Notes under the pieces: generated by a model
Seen by the model: the letters and a program-made list of their open reading frames with translations, nothing else
The model's database searches: none
What the model was told of the DNA's origin: nothing
Shown here: positions 53,884 to 64,000 of the stretch, piece after piece
How positions within the stretch are numbered: position 1 is the first letter of the stretch
Layout: each line of letters begins with the position of its first letter
Program-made: the position numbers and the translations under genes
Source: Corylus avellana
Lineage: Eukaryota > Streptophyta > Magnoliopsida > Fagales > Betulaceae
Direction: 5' to 3'
DNA length: 64,000 nucleotides
Assembly (NCBI RefSeq): GCF_901000735.1
Contig: NC_081542.1
Span: 37,506,571 to 37,570,570, forward strand

Positions 53884-54773
53884 TATTGCCACGTCACACC
53901 CAATAAAAATGCAACATGTGTTTTTTTAATTTCGGATTTTAAAAAATGATAGGTAACCTTTTCCATGTCATCTTGAGGCGCCAGAACACACTCTCCATGT
54001 CAATTCTATGGTAAATAACCCTAAGCCCTATATCCCCACCGTGCGTCTTCATCTTCCTCACCGATTCACTATCCATCTTCAAGCGAGTTGTTGGGTTTCG
54101 TAGCATAACTGAAATCACCACCAGAGAACAGCCAAAAACGTCACAATGGTAAGCAGAGAATCATAAACAGAGAAAGGAGGTGCTAGTAAGTTCTACAGCT
54201 TGCAAAATGTAACCTTTTCACCACAAATTGGGTTCAAACAATTGAAGTTTCAAATAAAGATATTACTCCAAAATGATATTTGATGTTCATCATTGTGCCT
54301 ACAAGTAAACAGCACAATTATGCTTGCCATAAAACAAAAACAAAAACAAAAAACAACACACAGAGAGAGAGAGAGAGGGATAGATTGTTTCCGATGCCCA
54401 GAAACAATTTTTGAAGATGCTTCAATGCCCCAAAAAAAATCCGAATTTCCAAAGAAAGATTGCCCAAAAACGCACTATTCCAAAAACGCAGATGCCCAAA
54501 AATCTCAGAATAACTCACAGATCGAAGATGCCCATAATCTTAAAAGCTTACTTGTCATTTTTTAATAGTAGAAATAAAAAAGAATACGTGTCTTACTTTT
54601 ATTGGGTGTGAGGTGGCAAGGAAACGGTTTCTGTTAAGTCATTTAACAGAAAATGAATTTAGGAAGTAAAATGTTATTTTGGCCTACCATAGGGACCTAT
54701 AAATTGTTTTTTATACCACAAGGAGTAATTTGTAAATTAGGCCAACCACAAGGACCAATTTTGCATTTATCCC
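53884..54773. mobile_element. Mutator-like element, copy of 24064-25099, cut by gap
   Basis: It ends ...CATTTATCCC at 54773 followed by TAATTAATA, the reverse complement of the duplication seen in block B. The other terminus is lost in the N gap. Confidence 0.8.
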
Positions 54774-55264
54774 TAATTAATATTCTCTTCATGGCAGAGT
54801 GCCTACTTGGAGATTTATGAATATGGCTACGGACAGGTCAAATGCAACTTACGCCATCGTCAAGGAATCTGTCAACATAAGAAAATTGAACGGGTTTCAC
54901 TCGGATCTTATCGATCATCCTAGGCATCATTCTCCCTGTGATTACGAATAAGACTCCTCTGCATGCGCTCCATCATCTCTTGCAACTAGCATATCACTTG
55001 TTGTGTTGTTTGCTGGAACTCTTGGGTCTTTTGTTGGAAATCCCAAAATTTACCTCTCAAAACAACATCTCACGAACAACGTCGTTATAGAAGTTGTTGT
55101 TGTAGCAGAAGTTGGCCATCAAATCTGTATAATGCCAACTCAAATACCCCATGAATTCAGCCCTCAAAAGAGCCCCTCTCCTACAAGTAGCGTTGTTAGA
55201 GAAGTTCGTCACCATTGCACTGATTAGCCATGATTAAGATAAAGCCTTTTCTGATACCAACTAA

Positions 55265-55791
55265 TGTAGTGGAAGACTAAGTAATAACAATTAGAAGCGT
55301 TTGCGTCTTCTAAGCAAAAGATAAACAAGCCAGTAGGCTAAAACTCCACAGAGTATTTAAAAGAAACTTCTCTAATTTAAAATAATTCGAATGAGTCTCT
55401 TTTACACTGCAAGTTAGCCTATTTATAGAAGAGAAATACTTGTAGAGAAAGTAAACATAATTTCAATAGCAATAGTAAACATAATTCTAATAAGGAAATT
55501 GAATAACTAAAGTAAATCTAATCCTAGTAAGGAAAGAAATAAAGTCCTAATCAAATAAAATATTCTAGAAATAAAATCCTAATAAAATAAAATAAAATCC
55601 TAATCTAAGTAGAAAATTAAATATAATTGACAATCAGCTTGAATTGAGACAAGTCTTTCCTTTTGTACTTTCATTGTTTGAGAACGGTTAAAATTCTGAT
55701 CAAACGGTACTGCTCCAATATTATTTTTGATATTTTTAATATTTTTCTTTTTGCACCAAAAATATAGGTAAATATCGTCCTACATCAAACA
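55265..55791 (-). mobile_element. LTR, copy of 23046-23572
   Basis: Reverse-complement LTR with the primer-site sequence CCTTTTCTGATACCAA just left of it. Here the site is TTGGTATCAG, less mutated than in block B (TTGGTATTAG). Confidence 0.75.
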
Positions 55792-58324
55792 CACTAAAGC
55801 AATTTTGGCCTTAGTAAAGAATCTTTTTCTTAAAGAAATGCTACTAAATAAACAAACATTAGAATATATAATGAAAAAAAATTAAGAAATTATAGATCTA
55901 ACAATTGAAGTGGATGAGTGAGATGATGATTACTTGATGTCTTTTGGGTATTTTGTGCATTAAGCATAATTTTTATCTAGTTGGCCTTCTACTTAACATG
56001 ATGCATATTTCTTCATGTTCTTCACTACTTACTTTATTAAATTGCATTTCACATATAAAGCATATTCTAATTACAGATTCAAATGAAGGCTTCTCGGAGA
56101 ATGTGTGAAAGCAAGACTTGTTAGATGCCAGTTCTCAATTATCTCTCGTTTTAAATAATATTTGTTTTGAGTTGTGGAATACTACTAAACATGGATGCTA
56201 TACTACTTGATTTGATAGAGTCATGTTTTTTATTTAAAAAATTAGACCATTTTGGACCCAAAACTAAGGAATTTGGTAGTTGAATTTTACATGGGATTTG
56301 TTGATCTTGTTTTATATTTGGGGATTTTAGATTTATTGGCTAGATTTGCTGCTCCTCACAATTTCCTTGAGTATCCGATTTATGAGTGAGATCTTTCTAT
56401 GGTAAACATCTCCATACATTGGGCGATCGCATGTAACATTGTGGGAGCACCCTCTTCAAGAAGGAAGCCAAATCGTTTGTCAGGAACAAAGTGATGAGGA
56501 ATATTCATCTTGCTTTAGATTTTAATGGTAATGATTATTCCAAAGCTAGAGCCTGAGTTTCAGTGGGATTTACTGAAACTTATATATACAAGGTGAGATG
56601 GAGTTTCACAGGGTACAAAGGATAATCATGTAATTAAATCGGGTACTCAAGGAAAAGAGGCAATGAATAAAGTAATAGTGTATGAGCTTTGATTCGACTA
56701 CAAAATAACTCAATGGAGGGGTAATATGTAATAAATAAGTATATCACATGGATTAATTGATTAATTCAAAAATACATATTAGAGTGCAATCACATTTGTT
56801 TAGTGAAATCAATTATGATTAATAGTGTCGTGTGACATGTCATGGGTGACAAGTGTCACACGCCTATTGGAGCTAATTGTATTTTTTCCTTTAGGTCCCT
56901 CTTTGAGCTAATGTAAGTTAACTATTTGTTTTAGACCTCGGTTACGTATTTATTTATTTGGGTTGTTTTATTTTATAAAACTTGGGCCAACGAATTTAAT
57001 TCTTGTATAGCTTGTTTTTCAGAGTTGATTGGGCTTAGGAATTTAATTCCTAAAGGCTTAGGCAATTGAAAGAGCTTTGGGCTCAGAGAATTTAATCCTA
57101 CAGGTTTAAGCAAAGTTAAAAGAGCATTGGGCCAAGGAAATAAAAATAAGCCCAAGCCTTGAACTTCATGGAAAGGGGCTTGGGTTAAACCTAGCCTTAC
57201 GTAACACATAGGGAGAGAATCTCTCCCCATGGCTGGCGGCCATAAGGCGAGTAATCCCCTTTTGACCATGATTCCTAGTTTACTAGGATTGGTAATCATA
57301 GTTCTACTAGGCTTCTAATCCTATAAACTCTTTTTTCACCTGTTCAAATAAACCCAAATCTATAAATAGACGACTTTATAGAAGCATATTGCACACTGGT
57401 ACATACTTGTGAGTGCATAAGAATTGTGAGAAATATTCAATAAAGAAAAATCTATTTTTCTCAAGTTTATGCTTCTTGCTATTCTCTAGAATTGAGAATA
57501 GTTTGGTGGGTCTACACTCACAGTGTAATGCCCTAGGAAAATCATTAACTGGTAACTGACTCCATGGTATGCCTCTTAGCCTTATCCCTTTCGGAACAAG
57601 ACTCACGGATCTCATCCTCTTCGAAGAGAGACTGCAGTAGAAGACTTTAATTAAGCGACAGAGATAGCAATAATTTAAAAACCACAATTATAATAACTAA
57701 AGCGAAACTAAAAGCATCATAACATAGATATGTTTCCAAATGTATCGGTCAAAGACCGGTCACCAAATACAATACATACATGAATACTTGATCCGAATAA
57801 ACTAAGGCCTACGTTTAACTAAATAAAGTATAAAGATGATCTTGGGCAACTCCAGACGAACAGACTCGTTGACATCCTATCAATAGGATCCTTGAAATAG
57901 ATATAAGTTATTTGAAACCATCAATGAAAGCGTCCCCCCAGATTTGAACAATATATGGCTAAATGCAACCCGTAGTCTACATATTCCTATACCCTAAGCT
58001 CAATTAAGTCCAGTGGTAGAGCCATGTTAAGCTTTGATTAATTTTTTTTTAAAAAAAAAAATTCTTTTTTTTCCTACCCAAAATTCCACACGGCACCCTC
58101 AATAATAATAATAATAATAATAAATCTTTTTCTTTTCTCCTACTCTAAGCTCAATTCCTAATCTAACTGGTCTTGTAATTTGAATGATATTTTGGTTATT
58201 AAATGTTGAGAATATTGGTTGCTAGAATTTAAACATTTAATTGGAGAATTTGATATAATTCTAAGCTCAATTCTTCATTTTCCATTTAACTTTCAACCCA
58301 TTGAAAAAATGAATGGATCAAACA
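55792..58324. other. counterpart of 20511-23045, no gene
   Basis: Same non-coding repeat-derived sequence in inverse orientation, including the TCTATAAATAGAC box at about 57358-57370. Confidence 0.4.
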
Positions 58325-58785
58325 CATTGAGATTGATTGTCATTTTGTCTATTAGCATCTTCTTCACGGCTGACTGCACTTTGATCGTTCAATTGTGTCC
58401 CATAATTAGCTCGTGGACCTCTTCATAAAGTCACATCCTCCATGGCATTTTTGCAGTCTTATCTCTAAACTCAAGTTGGCATCTCACACTCCATCTTGAG
58501 TTTGAAGGGGGGCTTTTAGGTAATAAATTGTAAATTGTCCCACATTAGTTATTGGCATCGTACATGTATTTCTATTATTGGTCTCTATATATAGGCCCCT
58601 CCTCTATAATATTATGTGTGATTGAATATACAATCCGTTCTCTGCACATCCTTTGTGAGCTAATCTCTATTTTATAATTGCATATAAATGCTAAATTAAT
58701 TCAGTTTCCTATGCTTATGCGAATATATTTACTAATAAGCTCTAGCACAAGAATACATGTAGGGTATATACCGAACAAAATAATA
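58325..58785 (+). mobile_element. Ty1-copia 3' end remnant, copy of 20050-20510
   Basis: Same stopped RNase H tail, polypurine tract (GAAGGGGGG, about 58503) and LTR-like box (TATATATAGG, about 58590). Confidence 0.6.
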
Positions 58786-58865
58786 AGGAGTAATTACATT
58801 TTTTTCCCATGAACTACCACAATTCGTCAATATGACCCCATGAACTGACACTCTCACTACCCGAT

Positions 58866-58942
58866 TGTTAAATTACCATTTATCCTAAAAGCTTAAGCTA
58901 ATAGGAATATGTAAATTTAATCACTTAATCAATACTTTAACA
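58866..58942 (-). mobile_element. solo 77-bp mini-LTR, copy of 19894-19970
   Basis: TGTTAAATTACC...TTTAACA, exactly 77 bp at the paired position. Confidence 0.6.
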
Positions 58943-59456
58943 CTCTCTGAACTACCATTTGCTTACCAAAACCCCCCGCCATTCGGGAGTCTCATTAAAT
59001 TAGATTGAAATGACAAAAATACACTCAAATAAAAAATAGAAATATTAAAAAATAAAAAATAAAAAATAAAAGTTAAAGTTTATATTTAATTCTTAATTTT
59101 TAATTTTTAACTTGGAATTAGTTTTTTTTAAAACAAAAAAAAAAATTAAAATTAAAATTAAAGTTTAAGTTTTGGTTTTTGTTTTTTGTTTTTTATTTTT
59201 TATTTTTTTAATTTTGGTTGTTGATTTCTTTTTTATGTTGGAACTGTAATTTTTTTTTTAAAAAAAAAAAGAAAGAAAGAAAAAATGCTACATTGATACT
59301 TTTTTTTTTCTTCATAATTTGTTTAATTTTAAGGGTATTTTATGTAAATTTTGTTTTTAAACTTTGCGTATTTTCTTCATTTCAAATTTTGTAACGGGGG
59401 GATGGAAAAGTGGTCGGTTCATGGGGCTATATTGATGGAGAGTAGTTGTAACTCCC

Positions 59457-60388
59457 CACCCCATTAACACACAATATTGTCCGCTTTGACTCTCTCAGAC
59501 CAGATTTCTTAGGAGATTACCAATCCTAGTACTACTATCGCAAAAACACGCTTAACTGCAGAGTTCTGATGAGATCATGACTATCACAGCTGTAAAACGC
59601 GTTGTTGTCATTAAAGGTGTAAGTATATATTTAAGTACATCCTCATCTCCATACTCAAGCAATGTGGGACGCCACAATCACCTTCTCTTAGGACCCAGCA
59701 TCCTCCCTGGCGACCCTCATGGGATTAGCCCATTCTTGGCGTCCCAGCGAGTGCCTACTAGCGACCTTCATGAGTTTGTGCACGCTCCCCCTATCTCAGA
59801 CTAGGCAATAGCTCTAATACCATTTATAACGACCTAGGGAAAAGCGTTTGCCACATCTGCGCTATTACTTTAAATTGATTAATCATTTTAGAGTAATAGC
59901 GCAGATGTAACTAGCGCTATATAACACTCCTGCTCTAAGTGGTATGATACTTTCCGCTTTGGGTCAGGCCCGCATGGTTTTATTATTGGGTTTACCCCCA
60001 AAAGGCCTCATACCATTTAGAGAGAGTATATTCCATATAAACACATCATCTTTTTCATGCCAAGGCAATGTGAGACGTCACAATCACCCCCTCTTAGGAC
60101 CCAGCGTCCTCACTAGCGACCCTCATGGGCTTGTGCACGCTCCCCCCATCTCAAGCTGGGCTATGGCTCTGATACTATTTGTAACGACTTAGGAAAAAGC
60201 GCTAGCCACATATGCGCTATTACCCCAAAAAGACTAGTCAATTTGGAGTTTCCCTAGAATTCATTATAGAGCCCAGTTTCACCTAGTAACTAAGCAATGT
60301 GGGACTTAACACTCATGACTATCTTTATAAACCATCTATTCTATGTGGGCTTCTTCTTATCTTCCCAATATGGAACCCGGGTGTTACA
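59457..60388 (-). mobile_element. tandem TRIM array with 5S-derived LTR, copy of 18447-19392
   Basis: Same three-LTR order in reverse. The 5S-like LTR is at 59457-59676 and the terminal TGTAACAC end is at 60388. The array structure therefore predates divergence of the two copies. Confidence 0.75.
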
Positions 60389-60512
60389 GTACTAGTTAAT
60401 GAGGGAAAAACAAATTTGTGTATTTTTAAAATAAGTTGATAAACTTGACATGAAATACTGAACTTATATGTTAACCTAATATGTTTTTCACTTAAAAAAA
60501 AAAAAAAAAAAC

Positions 60513-60986
60513 CTATGTAGGAGGGTCTCTACGGACTTGGAGTTGTGAGAGGAGAAACTCAATTTGCTGCTCCAACTGTCTCTGCTTGGCTTCCATTTCT
60601 TGCTGCAGCTGTGTTTGCTGTCTCTTCAAGGAGCTCACTTCCTCTTCAATGGAGCTTATTTTCTCTCGCTGTCTGTTGGCCTCTCTCTCTGCCTCCTCAT
60701 ACCTCAGCTTATACTCATCCAACTCGCTAGTGGATGAGGATCCATCAAGGATAGGTTGAGATATAGCCTCTTGGATCTTCAATTGGACCAACAAAATAAC
60801 AATTTATTGCATAATTTGTATAGTTAAATTAAAAAGGTAAATAAAGATTTAACATATAATTATTATTTTGTAGAAATTGCTTACCTCATTTTCTTGATTA
60901 AGGGGAGGGACGAAAGATCCATCTTTCTTCTTGCTTGAGCTATAGAATATCATGGTACTGAGCTTCTTCCTAATCTGACTGTACCT
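60513..60986 (-). pseudogene. CACTA/Ptta transposase fragment, copy of 17849-18322
   Basis: Coiled-coil segment 60776-60513 and the small upstream exon at about 60986-60885 remain open, with a few amino-acid changes (His to Tyr, Asp to Glu, Asn to Ser). Confidence 0.5.
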
Positions 60987-61079
60987 CTATATCATTTTGA
61001 ACACAATTAAAAAATATGACATACTGTATGTAAACAAATAGTTGAGAAAATATGAACTTATATACCAATACATACTATG

Positions 61080-61483
61080 TCAGGGAAAGTACATTTATCC
61101 CCTATAATTATCAACAAATTTGCTATTTCATCCAAATCTTTCAATTTTTGCAATGTCTTCCCGCTCCCCAATCTATCATTGGGGTTACAATGTCCCACTT
61201 CCATGCCAAAAATGACAAAAATAATTTTGATAAAAAATCTAGAAAAAAAAATATGATATTTTCCTTTTATATTTTTATGAATTTTTAGCTTATATATATA
61301 TATATATATATATATTCTCTTCTTTATTTTTTTAATCAATGCTATTTTTGTCACATTAGCTCATGGAAGGGAAACATTGCAACCTCAATGGTAGATTAGG
61401 GAAGACATTTCAAAAATTGAAACATTAAGGTAGACATTGCAAATTTGTTGGTAGTTAGAGTTGGTAAATGTAGTTTCCCTACT
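61080..61483. mobile_element. probable Mutator-like MITE, copy of 17352-17755
   Basis: Same inverted ends and (TA)n tract (about 61292-61314). Confidence 0.5.
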
Positions 61484-62012
61484 ATTTCATTCTAAACGTT
61501 AATGATTTTAAACCCACTAATTAATTGATTTACCTTTAACTTGTCCTTATTTTGGCATTTTGGTTACGCTTATCCTACTAATAAATATTAGATTGTTATG
61601 GTAATATCCCGTTCTAAACTAGAATTAAGAACCCCTTAACGAAAGCATGAGAGATAAATAATAATTAAACAATAGTTAAGATAGAAATTAGGAAAAATTA
61701 GACTTGAAAAGACACTTAGAGAAACTTGTCCAAGACCATACTAATGGTGGAAAGAAACCATTTGAACGACATGCGCAGGAAGCCACATAGGATAAAGAGA
61801 AACCCTACCATTGGAACGGTGTGGCAATAAGCGATGTAGGATGGAATGGAAACGCTACCATTCGAACAATATAAAGTAATCGTTCAAACAATATGTGCGG
61901 GAACCTAATTAAGTAGGATAGATTACAAAGCTGTACCATTCGAACGACTCGTGACTACTCTAATGATGACAGGCTGCTTGCAATTTAGATAAGTCCAAAA
62001 CATGCCTATGAG

Positions 62013-62330
62013 ATGTGTTTGGCTCAGCATCAACCACCTCAGACTTCTGTGTCTTTAGCCAACTTGACTGCATATACTCCTGGTCGTGGCAGAAGAGGTC
62101 GTTTTTCTTCATCTGGTTGTGGAGGTCAGTTTGGTGGCAGTGGATACTCCTCTCATGGAAGAGGCCATGGCTACTCCTCTCGAGGCAAAGGTCGTGGTAA
62201 TTATTTTTCTGTCACATCCGAGGGTTCTCGTCTCACTTGCCAAGTGTGCAACAAGCACAACCTTATGGCAATAAATTGCTACAATCATTTTAACCATGCA
62301 TTTCAGCATGAATCTAATGCCTCGCCCTAG
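62013..62330 (+). pseudogene. Ty1-copia gag remnant, copy of 16508-16837
   Basis: Same Gly/Arg-rich region and broken zinc knuckle (CQVCNKHNLMAINC). A small indel near the start shifts the N-terminal frame relative to the other copy. Confidence 0.7.
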
Positions 62331-62450
62331 ACTCTGTATTCCTCTTCAAATCTTGTTCCGGATGAAAATTGATATGTGGAATATTTTAATTAAATGGGTA
62401 GTAAATGATGAAGTCAAGGTTCGAACTCAGAACTCTTATCTTTGATACTA

Positions 62451-62527
62451 TGTTAAATCACCACTTGTTTCAAAAGCTTAAACTGATAGAAAAAGATAAA
62501 TTTAATCATTTAGTCAACACTTTAACA
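62451..62527 (-). mobile_element. 77-bp mini-LTR, copy of 16311-16387
   Basis: TGTTAAATCACC...CTTTAACA, 77 bp, preceded by the complement of a primer-site-like sequence. Confidence 0.6.
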
Positions 62528-62595
62528 CTCAATCTCACGTCTCTAAAGGGAAACCTAAGCACATGTCCGTTAGAGAATTCATATATTGCTATCAT

Positions 62596-63133
62596 TGTTG
62601 GGGAGATAAATGGTTTGGGAGTTTTTACTTAAAATACATTAATATGTACATTTGAACACAACTCTAGCCCAAAAGCCTAAGCTAATGGGTTTAGGTTCAC
62701 TTAAGTATATTAAGTACTATTTTTCTTTACATTTTCTCACTGTGAGACTCAACACTCACAAGTGCACACACAACAATCTCCCTCTCACTTATGAGTTTCT
62801 TCCACATTGACCCAACTCTCCCCATTCGTCAATCTTTTTACATTTTTAAGAGTGTTCCGTGTCAAGAGTTGACCCGAGGCCCATAGAGTGCAACTCCCAA
62901 ACCATACATGTCCAGACACTCGTTCCAAGAAGCTAATTATGACTTTGATACCACTTGGTAGGGAGATAAACAGTTTAAAAGTTTTTACCAATAGTACATT
63001 AATATACATATTTGAATATCACTCTAACCCAAAAAGCCGAAGCTAATGAGTTTTGATCAACTTAGGTATATTAACCACTCTCTTTCATTATACTTTCTCA
63101 ATGTGGGATTCCACACTTATAAGTACACTCACA
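62596..63133 (-). mobile_element. TRIM retrotransposon, copy of 15705-16242
   Basis: Both LTRs, the primer site (complement GATACCACTTGG) and the purine tract are preserved. Confidence 0.8.
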
Positions 63134-63611
63134 AAAATCACCCCGTAGCAAAGGGGCGAGGTGTAACGACCCAAAGAAAGCACTAATCACATCTACTTTA
63201 TCATCTAAAAATGACTAATCAATTTGAAAGTTTTCCTAAAATCAATCATAAAGCTCAATTTCACTATTAAAAGTTGACGCAGATAATAATGCATCAGAGT
63301 TGACTCTAATCTGTTATATATGTTCTTTTTTTTTTTCAGAAAAAGGTCGACGTTCAAGTGTTATTATTAGCTTTTTCATTTGTCATTGTAAATGGGAACA
63401 TGTTTTCACAAATAGCTATTCGTGTGCGGGAAAAATTTTCTATCAGGTTTTAGCAACAACATATCCAAGTTGATTTTTTTGTCGGCGCAGATACTATTTT
63501 TATTTTTTAATATTAACAATGACTACGAGTCACTTATTAGCGACGACTTTTAGGTCACCGCTAATAATGTCATCGCTTATGACACAATTTCTTGTAATAT
63601 TTGTACTTCAT

Positions 63612-63928
63612 GGGTGTGTTTGCCAATGGCCCTGGAACGGTACTGTTCCAGGGCCTCCCTCAATCCCAAAAAAAAAAAAAAAATTCACCTCAAAATTAAT
63701 CCCAACATCTCTACTTTTTATATCACATCAATCATTTTTATTATTATTATTTAAATAAAAAAATCACTACAAAATAAATTTTTTACATTTTTCCATATAA
63801 AATATATTTTTTCACTTTTCTCCACAAAACATTTTCACTAAAACCATTCAAACACTTCTTCCCAAAAAAAAGTCTACAGTACCGGCCCTGGAACAGTACC
63901 GTTCCAGGGCCCTTGACAAACAGGGCCC
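63612..63928. mobile_element. Tourist-like MITE with hairpins, copy of 14914-15225
   Basis: Here both subterminal palindromes (GGCCCTGGAAC / GTTCCAGGGCC) are essentially intact, at about 63627-63654 and 63881-63911, better preserved than in block B. Confidence 0.65.
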
Positions 63929-64000
63929 ATAGGGCCATTCCTCCTTAAACGACGTCAAAAAGAGAACTAAAGAAACGTATGCTTCAACAACATTTGGTAA

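Larger units (their letters stand above)
53884..64000 (-). repeat. block B', inverted copy of 14546-24947
   Basis: It carries every element of block B in reverse order except the 292-bp MITE at 14579. It contains no host gene. It begins inside a Mutator-type inverted repeat and continues past the window edge. Confidence 0.95.

Overview
The window is nuclear DNA of a plant, almost certainly a heterozygous, probably woody, eudicot. The evidence is spliced genes with long AT-rich introns (GT...AG), plant LINEs with a zf-RVT plus RNase H tail, Ty1-copia and Ty3-gypsy LTRs, TRIMs including a 5S-bearing (Cassandra-like) LTR, Mutator-, hAT- and Harbinger-type MITEs, and a nuclear insertion of plastid rpoC1. 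No bacterial operon, CRISPR array or functional RNA gene is visible.

There are three host genes. (1) A four-exon gene for a small organelle-type RRM protein (4438-9304, +; 154 aa) has a second, 5'-incomplete copy at 50612-52262 (-). (2) An intronless ATL-type RING-H2 E3 ligase lies at 34328-34825 (+; 165 aa). (3) An eight-exon choline-phosphate cytidylyltransferase, 307 aa, lies at 36902-43465 (-). A possible coding 3' end at bases 2-229 is weak. Most of the rest is transposon-derived.

Large-scale layout: three 100-N gaps (11277-11376, 52263-52362, 53784-53883) and one 20-N gap (43648-43667) split the scaffold. Block A (7654-10712) recurs inverted as A' (45143-52262), and block B (14546-24947) recurs inverted as B' (53884-64000). 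The two inverted blocks are in swapped order, and every visible edge of homology falls on a gap, a transposon insertion or the window edge. This is best read as two haplotypes of one locus scaffolded side by side in wrong orientation. On that reading the contig 11377-52262 is one haplotype, and contigs ending at 11276 and starting at 53884 (both flipped), probably with 52363-53783, are the other.

Comparing the copies gives presence/absence polymorphisms with empty sites: a 4-kb LINE only in A' (8-bp target duplication), a gypsy element only in A, and a Harbinger/Tourist-like MITE only in B (TTA duplication, clean empty site in B'). Shared nested insertions are older.

Other points of interest: a 77-bp-LTR mini-retrotransposon family (279 bp full length), a tandem TRIM array with a 5S-derived LTR, a tandem repeat in which a 44-bp segment is flipped, an 81-bp duplication just upstream of the RING gene, and the rpoC1 insertion next to a splice acceptor of the cytidylyltransferase gene. 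I found no convincing new molecular system. The novelty lies in structural variation and small non-autonomous elements.
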